Below are positions 8,677 to 18,342 of a DNA stretch of 64,000 bases, piece by piece (positions within the stretch are counted from its first letter, which is position 1; each line of letters opens with the position of its first letter). The position numbers and the translations under genes were made by a program. Below the pieces are notes generated by a model, which was not told the DNA's origin, ran no database searches, and worked only from the letters and a program-made list of their open reading frames with translations. The stretch covers positions 124,001-188,000 of the forward strand of contig CAVPXP010000048.1 of NCBI GenBank assembly GCA_963709645.1. Reading direction: 5' to 3'. The DNA is from DYRB01 sp963709645. GTDB lineage: Bacteria > Pseudomonadota > Gammaproteobacteria > Chromatiales > Chromatiaceae.

Positions 8677-8770
8677 GTCCGGCCTTGTACGCCATTCCGG
8701 GGCGGATGTTCAGTCCCCGCCGGATCCGTCTTTATCTCAATGCACTACCGCTGAACTCGACGGAGCCCTG

Positions 8771-8780
8771 GGGATATAGG
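8771..8780. repeat. right target-site duplication of the ISAs1 element
   Basis: GGGATATAGG follows the right inverted repeat directly and is identical to 6710-6719. Confidence 0.93.
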
Positions 8781-8821
8781 GATGACCCATGCACCCCCGG
8801 GCAAGGCCGTCTCGCGCGGGT

Positions 8822-9574
8822 TCAGGCCGGATTGTCGATGTCAATGAAGCGGTGTTCCAAGGCGAAGCGCCCCGCCAGGCGGTCGCCCAAAGCGCGCACC
8901 CCGTAGCGCTCGCTCGCGTGGTGGCCCAGGGCGAAGTAATCTAACCCCAGCTCGCGCGCTTGGTGGGTGGTCTGCTCCGAGATCTCGCCGCTGAGATAGG
9001 CGTCCACCCCGAGGCTGGCCGCTTGCTCGATATAGCCTTGGGCCCCTCCCGTGCACCAGGCGACCTGTTCGATGTAGCCTGCTCGGCCGCCGACATGCAG
9101 TGGGACCCGCCCCAGGGCAGCGGCTATGTGTCCCGCGAGGTCCTCTGCTGTCGTGGGGCGCGGCAACCGTCCCTGCCACAGGATGCCGCCGCAGAGGTTG
9201 GTCGCTCTTGGGTCGCACAGTCCGAGAACGTCTGCCAGTTGGCGGTTGTTGCCCAGCTGGGAGTGGGCATCGAGGGGCAGGTGGTAGGCGAGCAGCCCGA
9301 CTCCAGCGCGGGTCAGGGTGCGCACTCGCCGCCCCTTCATGCCGATCAGGCGTGGATCCTCCCCGCGCCAGAACCAGCCGTGGTGCACCAGGATGGCATC
9401 CGCACCCCAGGCTAGGGACTCATCCAACAGGGCTGCGCTGGCGGTGACGCCGCTGGCGAGGCGCCGCACGGGGCGCTCTCCTTCGACCTGCATCCCGTTG
9501 GGAGAGTAATCTTCAAAGGCCGGGGCATTGAGCAGGTCGTCGCAGTACGCGGCCAGCGTGGTCAGTTCGGTCAT
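8822..9574 (-). CDS. Nif3-like dinuclear metal centre protein (YbgI family)
   Basis: A 250-residue protein of the Nif3/YbgI family, hexameric proteins that bind two metal ions and have been proposed to act as GTP cyclohydrolase-like or metal-handling enzymes. Metal-binding motifs are DAILVHHGWFWRGED near residue 60 and GHHASERYGVRAL near residue 220. The central GGAQGYIEQAASLGVDAYLSGE is typical. A strong Shine-Dalgarno (GAGGAGG) sits three bases before the ATG. It is divergent from the DegS-type protease gene with about 90 bp between the starts. Confidence 0.92.
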   Translation of the reverse strand: MTELTTLAAYCDDLLNAPAFEDYSPNGMQVEGERPVRRLASGVTASAALLDESLAWGADAILVHHGWFWRGEDPRLIGMKGRRVRTLTRAGVGLLAYHLPLDAHSQLGNNRQLADVLGLCDPRATNLCGGILWQGRLPRPTTAEDLAGHIAAALGRVPLHVGGRAGYIEQVAWCTGGAQGYIEQAASLGVDAYLSGEISEQTTHQARELGLDYFALGHHASERYGVRALGDRLAGRFALEHRFIDIDNPA

Positions 9575-9665
9575 GCTCCTCCTCTCCCGGTCAATGCTTC
9601 AGGCGAGGGCCTCTGCAGGCCGCACCCGTATCTCGCCAGTTGCCCTGCATGATAACGTACCCGCC

Positions 9666-10814
<1,149 letters not shown>

Positions 10815-10843
10815 CGCCAGGTCCGCGCCATCCCACGATACCC

Positions 10844-10947
10844 CCATTTCCAACGGTGCTAAGCCGTTGAAAATGGAGCGCTCAACGAGTCGCGCCTCGG
10901 GGAGCAAGAGCTGATTCAAGCCAGGGATCGCTTAAATCAGCATCTCA
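10844..10947. repeat. 104-bp dispersed structured repeat, copy 2
   Basis: Second copy of the repeat at 123-226. It begins 29 bases after the DegS-type gene stop, so it would be transcribed with that gene. The CAACGG/CCGTTG hairpin is unchanged. The large hairpin (10911-10940) differs in the inner stem but keeps the outer CTGAT/ATCAG pairs and an AAGC/GCTT inner stem. The extra hairpins at 76-123 are missing here. Confidence 0.75.
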
Positions 10948-11012
10948 CTAGGACACGCCGCCAACCGGTATGATGCGCCCCCACATCCATCAGACCAGTT
11001 CGCCAGGGGCCC

Positions 11013-11576
11013 ATGAAAGCCAGTGACATCAAGAAGGGCATCGTCATTGAGGCAGACGGTGCCAGCGTCTTCATCAACGAGGTTCAGGTGCAAACCGCCT
11101 CGTCTCGCAGCGGTAACACCCTCTACAAGGTGCGGGGGCGTAACGTGGTCACGCGGCAGAAGTTCCAGGGGAGCTTCAAAGGGGATGAAGTCGTGCAGAC
11201 TGTGGACTTCGAGCGCCGCGCCGTGCAGTTTCTCTTCCAGGACGCGGACGGCTGCACCTTCATGGACCGCGACACCTTCGAGCAGCACACCTTCGACCTG
11301 GAAGCCCTGGAGGCCGAGCGCCTCTATCTTACCGATGGTCTGGAGGGGATCTTCACTTTGGTAGTGGACGGGAGCGCGGTGGGCATCGAATTGCCGGCCA
11401 CGGTGGTGCTGGAGGTGCTCGACTGCTCCCCGGCCATGAAGGGTGCTTCAGCGTCGGCCCGCAACAAGCCTGCCACCACCAACACCGGACTGGTCGTGCA
11501 GGTCCCCGAATACCTGGCCCCGGGCGACAGCATCAAGGTCAACACCGTCACCGGCGAGTTCATGTCGCGGGTGTGA
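11013..11576 (+). CDS. efpL: elongation factor P-like protein EfpL (YeiP)
   Basis: A 187-residue three-domain EF-P paralogue. EF-P relieves ribosome stalling at proline runs; EfpL (YeiP) is the subfamily with an arginine rather than a modified lysine at the tip of domain I. Here the loop reads TASSRSGNTLYKVRGRNVVT, with Arg at the tip, which fits EfpL rather than EF-P. The C-terminal VPEYLAPGDSIKVNTVTGEFMSRV is the family end motif. AGGGG lies four bases before the ATG. Confidence 0.93.
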   Translation: MKASDIKKGIVIEADGASVFINEVQVQTASSRSGNTLYKVRGRNVVTRQKFQGSFKGDEVVQTVDFERRAVQFLFQDADGCTFMDRDTFEQHTFDLEALEAERLYLTDGLEGIFTLVVDGSAVGIELPATVVLEVLDCSPAMKGASASARNKPATTNTGLVVQVPEYLAPGDSIKVNTVTGEFMSRV

Positions 11577-11716
11577 CCCGTGACTCCGCCCCATGGCTTC
11601 GAGGGTCCGAGGACGGCTTTCGGCGCGACCGTGCCAGCGGGCGGCGCCGGCCGATAAGAGGGCGGGTTGCGGCGCGTCAGGGTGCTGGGTAACTCCGCCC
11701 CCACAGGGCGTGGTGG

Positions 11717-13114
11717 TCAGCCCCTGCCCTTTACGAAGCGGCGCAGGCGCTCGCGGCTGCGCTCCTGGCGGGGGGTGAGGGTGTTGCGGCGACCCTCGAA
11801 CGGGTTGGTCCCGGACCGCAGTTCCAGGCGCAATGGGGTCCCGTAGAGGCGCAGCTCGTTGCGGAAACGGCCGATGAGGTACCGGCGGTAGGATTCCGGC
11901 AGGGCCTCTGTCTGGTTGCCGTGGATGACGATGATGGGCGGATTGCGTCCACCCTGGTGGGCGTACCGCAGTTTGATGCGCCGTCCGTGCACCGTCGGGG
12001 GGCTGTGCTCGCGCACGGCGGCCTCCAGGATACGGGTGATCTGGGGCGTGGAGAGGGCGCGAGTGGCGTTGGCAAAGGCCTTGTCCACCTCTTCGAGCAG
12101 GATTCCCACCCCGCTCCCGTGCAACGCGGAGATGAAGCGGGTGGTGGCAAAATCCAGGAAGGCCAGGCGCCGCTGCAAGGCGCTCTTGATCGCGCCGCGC
12201 TCGTGATCGTCGAGCCCGTCCCACTTGTTGACCGCCACCACCAAGGCCCGCCCGCTCTCGACGATATGGGCCGCCAAATTCGCATCGTGCTCGCCGATGC
12301 CCTGCTGGGCATCCAGGACCAGCACCACCACGTTGCACGCCTCGATGGCCTGGAGCGTCTTGATGACGCTGAACTTCTCGATGGCATCCTCGATCCGGGC
12401 GCGGCGGCGCATGCCGGCGGTGTCGATTAGGATATAGTCGCGCCCGGCCCGTTGGAACGGGATGTAAATGCTGTCCCGCGTGGTACCGGGGGCGTCGAAG
12501 ACCAGCACCCGCTCCTCCCCCAGCAGCCGGTTGACCAGGGTGGACTTACCGGCGTTGGGGCGCCCGACCACTGCGATCTTTACTCCCTGGCCATCCGCTG
12601 CCGCCTCCTCTGACGGTGCGGTGACGGACAGGCCGGTGAGAACCCGCCCCATCAGCCCCTCGACCCCACTGCCCTGGACGGCGGCGATGGCAACGGGCTC
12701 CCCAAGCCCCAGGGAGTGGAAGTCGGCCGCGGCGATGGCGGGATCCCGGTGATCGGTCTTGTTCACAACCAGGGTCAGCGCCTTGCCAGTGCGGCGCAGG
12801 CGCTCTGCCACTTCTTGGTCGTCGGGCGTGACGCCGGTCTGGGCATCCACCAGGAACAAGATGTGGTCCGCTTCCTCGATGGCGCGGCGCACCTGCCCCT
12901 GCATCAGGGCCTCGATCCCCTCGGCCTCCGGGCTGATGCCGCCGGTGTCGACGACGATATAGCCGGCAGGGCCGATCCGCCCCAGACCATACTGGCGATC
13001 CCGCGTCAGCCCGGGAAAGTCAGCCACCAGGGCGTCTCGGGTCCGGGTGAGGCGGTTAAACAGCGTCGACTTGCCGACGTTCGGACGGCCGACCAGGGTG
13101 ATGACGGGGAGCAC
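11717..13114 (-). CDS. der: ribosome biogenesis GTPase Der (EngA)
   Basis: A 465-residue protein with two tandem GTPase domains and a C-terminal KH-like domain, needed for 50S subunit maturation. G1 motifs are GRPNVGKSTLFN (residue 8) and GRPNAGKSTLVN (about residue 185). G3 is DTGG and DTAGM; G4 is NKTD and NKWD. The KH-like end has IKLRYAHQGGRNPP. Length is normal. It is the last gene of the ndk-to-der block and starts six bases after the bamB stop, which fits co-transcription. Confidence 0.97.
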   Translation of the reverse strand: MLPVITLVGRPNVGKSTLFNRLTRTRDALVADFPGLTRDRQYGLGRIGPAGYIVVDTGGISPEAEGIEALMQGQVRRAIEEADHILFLVDAQTGVTPDDQEVAERLRRTGKALTLVVNKTDHRDPAIAAADFHSLGLGEPVAIAAVQGSGVEGLMGRVLTGLSVTAPSEEAAADGQGVKIAVVGRPNAGKSTLVNRLLGEERVLVFDAPGTTRDSIYIPFQRAGRDYILIDTAGMRRRARIEDAIEKFSVIKTLQAIEACNVVVLVLDAQQGIGEHDANLAAHIVESGRALVVAVNKWDGLDDHERGAIKSALQRRLAFLDFATTRFISALHGSGVGILLEEVDKAFANATRALSTPQITRILEAAVREHSPPTVHGRRIKLRYAHQGGRNPPIIVIHGNQTEALPESYRRYLIGRFRNELRLYGTPLRLELRSGTNPFEGRRNTLTPRQERSRERLRRFVKGRG

Positions 13115-13120
13115 GGCGGC

Positions 13121-14431
13121 TCAGAGGGCCGCACCGCCGACAGCCGAGCCGGGTTTCGGCAGGTCGGGGGAGGTGACGACCCCTCCCGCTCCGCTGGCTC
13201 CGCCACTGGCGGTGCTGCCCGCGGCGCGGTCTTCGGCGGTCAACCCGCCAGGACTGAGCGCCGCGAGTGTTCCGTCATCGGCATAGACGTAGAGCCGCCC
13301 ATCGGCGACCAGGGGACGGGCGGTGATGGCCCCGCCGGCGACCTTCACGCGTCCCGCCAGGGAGCCATCCTTGCGGGTGATCCAGTGCAACCAGCCCTCC
13401 AGGTCGCCCACGACGACGTAATCGCCAAGCAGGGCAGGTGCCGTCAACAAGCGGTGGCGGAGCTGCTCCTGCTTCCAGCGCCCGGCGCCGTCCGCCGGGG
13501 CGGCGGCCCAGATGTTGTCGTCGGAATCCGTGATGTAGAGGTCGCTTGTGTCCGCGGCCAACCCGGCGTGGGACGACAGGGTACGCCGCCACAGGATGTC
13601 GCCGGTGACCAGATCCACCGCGGCCAGGTCCCCGTTATAGGTGCCGACGTAAGCGGTCGAGCCAACAATGACCGGGTCTGCGTCGATGTCGGCGATGCGG
13701 TCGAGCTCGGTGCGTCCGCTCGGCAGTGTCACGGTGACCTCCCAGATGGGTACGCCACCCGCCAGGTCGAGCTTGACCAGCTTGCCTCCGGAGAGGCCGA
13801 CAAGGGCGGCCGAATCGGCCAGAACGGGCGAGCTGCTGCCGCGCAGCGTCAGAATCGGGGCCGGGTAGAGGTAGCGCCACCGCTGTTTGCCTGTGGCCGC
13901 CTCCAGCCCGTATACGCTGTCGTCCAGGGTGTGGACCACCACCAGGTCACCGGCGATCAGCGGCACGGCGAGGACCTCGCTGTCGACTCCGGCGCTCCAA
14001 ACCTGACTCCCATCGCTGGCGGACAAGGCCACCACCTGGCCTTGGCTGGTACCGAGCACCAGCTGGCGCCCGTCAGTGCCAGGCCCCCCGCTGAAGGGGA
14101 GCTTGGTCTGGCGCTGCCACTGGACCCGGCCGTCCGCGGCGGAGACGGCGGCGACGTCCCCATCCGTGTCGGCGACGAAGAGTCTTCCCCCGCTCAAGGC
14201 TGGGACCAGGGCCAACTGGCGTTTGCGCGTACCGGTGCCAACCTTGGTGGTCCACAGGGTTCGCACTCCGACCTGGGGCGCGAAGGGGACCAACTTGGCG
14301 GGCGGAGTGGGGTCCTTCTCCCCGCCGAACCAGGGGATGTAGCTGCAGCCGCCGAGCGCCAGGGCGCCGAGCAGGGCGGCCGACAGGACGCGGGCGACGC
14401 GGCCCAGGGTGCGGGGGGCTAGGTATCTCAT
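13121..14431 (-). CDS. bamB: outer membrane assembly lipoprotein BamB
   Basis: A 436-residue PQQ-type eight-bladed beta-propeller lipoprotein of the BAM complex that inserts beta-barrel proteins into the outer membrane. The lipobox is LALGGC near residue 28. Repeated propeller motifs are visible (VGTGTRKRQLALVPALSGG, LVLGTSQGQVVALSASDG, VYGLEAATGKQRWRY). The C-terminal tail after about residue 400 is Gly/Ala/Ser-rich and slightly longer than usual. It lies between yfgM and der, the normal gammaproteobacterial order. Confidence 0.95.
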   Translation of the reverse strand: MRYLAPRTLGRVARVLSAALLGALALGGCSYIPWFGGEKDPTPPAKLVPFAPQVGVRTLWTTKVGTGTRKRQLALVPALSGGRLFVADTDGDVAAVSAADGRVQWQRQTKLPFSGGPGTDGRQLVLGTSQGQVVALSASDGSQVWSAGVDSEVLAVPLIAGDLVVVHTLDDSVYGLEAATGKQRWRYLYPAPILTLRGSSSPVLADSAALVGLSGGKLVKLDLAGGVPIWEVTVTLPSGRTELDRIADIDADPVIVGSTAYVGTYNGDLAAVDLVTGDILWRRTLSSHAGLAADTSDLYITDSDDNIWAAAPADGAGRWKQEQLRHRLLTAPALLGDYVVVGDLEGWLHWITRKDGSLAGRVKVAGGAITARPLVADGRLYVYADDGTLAALSPGGLTAEDRAAGSTASGGASGAGGVVTSPDLPKPGSAVGGAAL

Positions 14432-14485
14432 GGAGTGCGCCTGGTGAGGGGGTGCGGGGGGATACGCATGTCGCGGAGCAGGCGG

Positions 14486-15115
14486 CTAACCCGCAGCCGG
14501 CAGATTGTCGATCTTGAGCTGGATCAACTGCGATAGGCTCGCGCCTGCGGCCATGGCCCGCGCGTACGCCTGGCGCGCCTCGGCATAGCGACCCTGGCTC
14601 GCGGCGATGTCCCCCTGGACGGCGGCAAAATCCCCGCCGAAGCTGGCATCTTCGGCATATTTGGCGGCGATGGCGCCGGCCTGATCCAGGTCCCCCTGAT
14701 CCAGGAAGACACGTGCTAGCCGGAGCGCGGCAATGCGCGAGAGCGCTGGATCCGGGGCCTTGGCCACGACCCGCTCCAGGGCCGCGATGGCCCCGGTGGG
14801 GTCACCCGCCTTGAGCTTGACCCGCGCCTCCATGAGGTCGGCCAGACTGGCATAGGCGGTCGAGCCGAACCCGTCGCGGATGGCCTGCGCCTGGGCCAGG
14901 GCCGCCGCAGAATCCTCACCCTCGGCCGTCATCATGAGTTGCTCGAAGGCGGTTGATGCCTGCTGGCCTACGGATTCGCGGTAATCCACCCAGTAGCGCC
15001 ACCCGAACACCGCCGTCAGGCCGATGGCCAGCCCCGCCACGACAGAGGCGCCATTTTCCTTCCACCACCTCTTGATTGCCTCGACCTTTTCGTCGTCAGT
15101 TTCGTAATCGGCCAT
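14486..15115 (-). CDS. yfgM: YfgM family TPR membrane protein
   Basis: A 209-residue single-span inner-membrane protein with a periplasmic TPR-like domain. YfgM associates with the SecYEG translocon and the chaperone PpiD. The N-terminus MADYETDDEKVEAIKRWW and a membrane segment at about residues 23-43 are typical. The start at 15115 is preferred; the frame stays open upstream into hisS without family features. It lies between hisS and bamB. Confidence 0.93.
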   Translation of the reverse strand: MADYETDDEKVEAIKRWWKENGASVVAGLAIGLTAVFGWRYWVDYRESVGQQASTAFEQLMMTAEGEDSAAALAQAQAIRDGFGSTAYASLADLMEARVKLKAGDPTGAIAALERVVAKAPDPALSRIAALRLARVFLDQGDLDQAGAIAAKYAEDASFGGDFAAVQGDIAASQGRYAEARQAYARAMAAGASLSQLIQLKIDNLPAAG

Positions 15116-15186
15116 GTCTGCTCCAGCTGGGATCGTGTGTGAGTCGGATTCATTGAGCGGCCAGCGGCCAGCGGGCAGGAACCCGC

Positions 15187-16473
15187 TTATGCAGTGCGAG
15201 CCGGAGTAGGCCAGATGCGCATCGCCAGATACCCCGGCACATCGGCGAGGGCGACCTCGGCCTGCTCTCCGTCGCCGCGCAGGGGCTTGACCTGGATCGT
15301 GCCTCGCTCGACCTCGCCCTCGCCCAGGACCAGGGCCAGGGCGGCCCCGCTCCGGTCGGCCTTCTTGAACTGGTTCTTGAAGTTGCCGCCGCCGCAGTTG
15401 CACATGAGCCGCAACTGCGGCAAGGCGTCGCGCAGTCCCTCGGCGATCGGCGTGGCGCGGGCCTGGGCGATGTCGCCCACGGCCACCAGGTAGGCATGCA
15501 CCTGAGCCTCCTGGCTGGGCGGCGATTGTTCCAGAAGGGCGACCAGCCGCTCTAGTCCCAAGGCGAATCCCACCGCTGGGGTCGGGCGCCCGCCGAGCTG
15601 CTCCACCAGGCCGTCGTAACGCCCGCCGGCACAGACCGTGCCCTGGGCGCCCAGGTCCTCCGTGGTCCACTCGAAGACGGTGCGATTGTAATAGTCGAGG
15701 CCGCGCACGAGGCGCGCATTGACGCTGTAGGTCTGCCCGGCGGCGTCGAGCCCGGCCCGGAACTCGTCGAAGTGGTCCCGCGACTCGCGGCCGAGGTAGT
15801 CGAAGATCGTCGGCGCCTCAGCGATGATCTCCGCCATGTTCGGGTGTTTGGAGTCCAAGATGCGCAGCGGGTTGCTGTACAGACGGTTGCGGCTGTCCTC
15901 GTCCAAATGTTCGGCGTGCCCTTCCAAATAGCGCACCAACTCGGCGCGGTAGGCGGCGCGCTCCTCGGCGCTCCCGAGGGTGTTGACCTCCAGGCGGAGA
16001 TTGGTCAGCCCAAGGGCCTGCCACAGGCGCCGCGTGATGAGAACGACCTCCAGGTCGATGTCCGGTCCCGCCAACCCGAAGACCTCCACCCCGATCTGGT
16101 GGAATTGCCGGTAGCGTCCGCGCTGGGGGCGCTCGTGGCGAAACATGGCGCCACGGTACCAGAGCCGCTGAGCCTGGCCGAGAAGTCCGCCCTCGATGAC
16201 AGCGCGTACGCAGGACGCGGTTCCCTCGGGGCGCAGGCTGAGGCTGTCCCCGTTGCGGTCGGCGAAGCTATACATCTCCTTTTCGACGATGTCCGTGACC
16301 TCGCCGATGGAGCGCTTGAACAGCTCCGTCATCTCGACCAGGGGTGTGCGGATTTCGCTGTAGCCGTAGGCCTCCAGGACGCCGCGGGCCCTGTCCTCCA
16401 GGCTCTGCCAGAGTGGGCTGCGCTCTGGGAGCAGGTCGTGCATCCCACGGATTGCCTGGATGTTCTTGGCCAT
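15187..16473 (-). CDS. hisS: histidyl-tRNA synthetase
   Basis: A 428-residue class II aminoacyl-tRNA synthetase. The N-terminus AIRGMHDLLP and motif 2 region LSLRPEGTASCVRAVIE are characteristic. The histidine signatures are LVRGLDYYNRTVFE and AGGRYDGLVEQLGG. Length is that of bacterial HisRS. It starts 20 bases after the rodZ stop. In most gammaproteobacteria ispG lies between rodZ and hisS; it is absent here. Confidence 0.97.
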   Translation of the reverse strand: MAKNIQAIRGMHDLLPERSPLWQSLEDRARGVLEAYGYSEIRTPLVEMTELFKRSIGEVTDIVEKEMYSFADRNGDSLSLRPEGTASCVRAVIEGGLLGQAQRLWYRGAMFRHERPQRGRYRQFHQIGVEVFGLAGPDIDLEVVLITRRLWQALGLTNLRLEVNTLGSAEERAAYRAELVRYLEGHAEHLDEDSRNRLYSNPLRILDSKHPNMAEIIAEAPTIFDYLGRESRDHFDEFRAGLDAAGQTYSVNARLVRGLDYYNRTVFEWTTEDLGAQGTVCAGGRYDGLVEQLGGRPTPAVGFALGLERLVALLEQSPPSQEAQVHAYLVAVGDIAQARATPIAEGLRDALPQLRLMCNCGGGNFKNQFKKADRSGAALALVLGEGEVERGTIQVKPLRGDGEQAEVALADVPGYLAMRIWPTPARTA

Positions 16474-16493
16474 TCGGTGCGATCCCGGGTGGT

Positions 16494-17549
16494 TCAGGGC
16501 AGCGCGGCGGGATCGAGCTTGAAACGAGCTACGTTGCCCTTCGTAACGCGGGTCAAATCGAAGGGTGCGCCCTTGACTGTGACGGTCACGGCAGACGCAT
16601 TGCCGAGGATCAGCGAGTAGGGCGGGGTGCCCCCAAGGATCCGGCGGTCGCCCGTGGTCATCTCCCCGGTGAGGCTGAAAGACTTGGCCGAGTCACGCAC
16701 GTCCACCCAACAAGGCCCGCGGAAATCCAGAATGACATCGTCCTGTTCCGCGCCCACCGGGTCCCGACTGTCTTGGGCTGCTTCCGGGGCTGCGCTCTCT
16801 GCGACGCCTGCAGGCTCCAATCCGAGGGCGGGGCTGGGATCAGGATCGGCGCGCGGCGCGTCCTGGGGCGCGTCCTGGGGCGCCTCCGGGGCCGCTGACG
16901 GCATGGGGGTCTCGGCCATCGGGGCCGCCGCAACCGTAGCCGGGACCCTGTGTGGCGGAGCGACATCACTGCGTTCCGCCGTGGCTCGACCGCTTGGGCT
17001 GGGACCTTCGACGGGGGTGACGGGCGGGTTCGTCACCTCGGGGGCGACTCGATCCGGAGCCGCGCTCGGCCCCTTGGAATCAAGCACTGAGGCCGTTTCC
17101 CAGGCCAACTCTGAGACCCTGGGCGAGCGGTTCTGCCACCATTGCACGAACAGGTAGGCCACCCCTGCGACCAAGACAACGGTCATGAGCCGTAGTAGGA
17201 AGCCACTGCCACCGAGGTCGCTGCCGGTTGCACGGGGCTGGCTCCGGACCCGCAGGGGTTCCGCCCGCCTTTCCAGCGAAAGGTACGCCGCGATCAGAGG
17301 CTCCGGGTCGAGCCCGACTTGGCGCGCATAGTTGCGTATATATCCAGTGACAAAGACGGATCCGGGTAGGGCCTCGTAGCGTCCTGCCTCCAGGGCTTCG
17401 ATCAGGGAAGGTTTGAGGTGAAGTTGGGCGGCAATGCGGTCCAGGTCCAGACCACGGTCGACCCGCGCCGCTCGCAGACGGCGGCCGACGTCCTCGGAAT
17501 GCTCTACGTGGTCGGGGTCTTGATGGTCGTCCAGGGGTTGCGCGTTCAT
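16494..17549 (-). CDS. rodZ: RodZ-like cytoskeletal membrane protein
   Basis: A 351-residue bitopic protein that links MreB to the cell envelope. Cytoplasmic N-terminal HTH domain (VGRRLRAARVDRGLDLDRIA...) is followed by FVTGYIRNYARQVGLDPEPLI. A membrane segment lies at about residues 128-148. Then comes a long Pro/Ala/Glu-rich periplasmic linker and the C-terminal DUF4115 beta domain (VILDFRGPCWVDVRDSAKSF to the end). It is in the classical position after pilF. Confidence 0.93.
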   Translation of the reverse strand: MNAQPLDDHQDPDHVEHSEDVGRRLRAARVDRGLDLDRIAAQLHLKPSLIEALEAGRYEALPGSVFVTGYIRNYARQVGLDPEPLIAAYLSLERRAEPLRVRSQPRATGSDLGGSGFLLRLMTVVLVAGVAYLFVQWWQNRSPRVSELAWETASVLDSKGPSAAPDRVAPEVTNPPVTPVEGPSPSGRATAERSDVAPPHRVPATVAAAPMAETPMPSAAPEAPQDAPQDAPRADPDPSPALGLEPAGVAESAAPEAAQDSRDPVGAEQDDVILDFRGPCWVDVRDSAKSFSLTGEMTTGDRRILGGTPPYSLILGNASAVTVTVKGAPFDLTRVTKGNVARFKLDPAALP

Positions 17550-17561
17550 GGCCTCGACTCG

Positions 17562-18342
17562 TCAGAGGTTTCCGGCTTCAGGCGTGTTCGGAAACCGTTG
17601 TTTCAGGAGGGTCGCGTAACTCGCCGCAGCCTTCTTGTTTCCGAGTTGACGTTCGACGCGCACGCCCAGGGCCAGGGCCTGGGGCGTTGGCGGCGACGAC
17701 TTGAAATAGCGCGTGAGCAGGGAGCTGGCCGAGCGCGCGTCGCCCTGAGCAAGATCGAGCTCGGACAATCGCCAAAAGGGCGGGACCAAAGTTGGGGTTG
17801 TCGTCCAGAGCTTTGCGGAAATACGTCTGTGCCTTCGCCCGGTCACCGGACGCCTTGGCACAGATCGCCGCGTTGGTTCGGGCGGTCCAGGGGGTCGCAT
17901 AGAGTGGGTTCGTGAGGGCCTGCTTGAACTGCTCATCGGCCTCCGCATAGTTCCTCTGGGCGCAGTAGTAGGTACCTAGGGCGTTGCGGATGGACGGGTC
18001 CTTGGGATCCAGCTCCACGGCCCGCTTGAAATGGGTTTCGGCCTTTCCAGTCTCCCCCAGGCGCTGATAGATGAGTGCGTTGACGAGATGGGCTTTCGCG
18101 TTGTTGGAGTCTTCATTCAACGCCTGGTTTGCCCGCTGCAGGGCCACGTCCATCTGTCCCCGGGCGTAGTACTCGCCGGCCAGTGCAACGTAGACGTCCC
18201 CCGGGCTGGACGGAGCGTCGGTGCCGAGGGCCCCCGTGGCGCCATCGCTGCGCGTGCTGTGCTTACCACAGCCCGCCAGCAACGAGGCGGCCACCAGCAT
18301 CATCGCCAGCCCGAGCGCGCGCTGGGTCAGGTCGCCGCTCAT
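17562..18342 (-). pseudogene. pilF: type IV pilus biogenesis lipoprotein PilF/PilW, frameshifted
   Basis: TPR lipoprotein that assists assembly of the PilQ secretin. It starts at ATG 18342 with signal and lipobox (AASLLAGC). TPR units follow (YYARGQMDVALQRANQALNE, AKAHLVNALIYQRLGETGKA, IRNALGTYYCAQRNYAEAD). After DNPNFGPAL the reading frame breaks. The expected continuation (WRLSELDLAQGDARSASSLL ... FPNTPEAGNL) is in the next frame and ends at 17562. Removing one A from the A4 run at 17774-17777 restores it. Its ATG overlaps the rlmN stop. The break is probably a sequence error. Confidence 0.88.

Larger units (their letters stand above)
6720..8770 (-). mobile_element. ISAs1-family insertion sequence with DruA-like passenger gene, 2051 bp
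   Basis: The element runs from CAGGGTCCCGTCAAAGTCC at the left to the complement of CAGGGCTCCGTCGAGTTC at the right. These are imperfect terminal inverted repeats of about 23 bp, roughly 80 percent alike. It is flanked by perfect 10-bp direct repeats (6710-6719, 8771-8780). It carries two overlapping minus-strand genes: a DUF4338 gene first, then the transposase. At about 2.05 kb it is longer than a typical single-gene ISAs1 element of about 1.2-1.3 kb; the added gene explains the difference. It sits between petABC and a Nif3-like gene, 158 bp upstream of petA. Confidence 0.93.

Noticed and set aside
12716..14422. 568-residue plus-strand open frame
   Set aside because: Lies antisense to der and bamB, both of which have clear family motifs.
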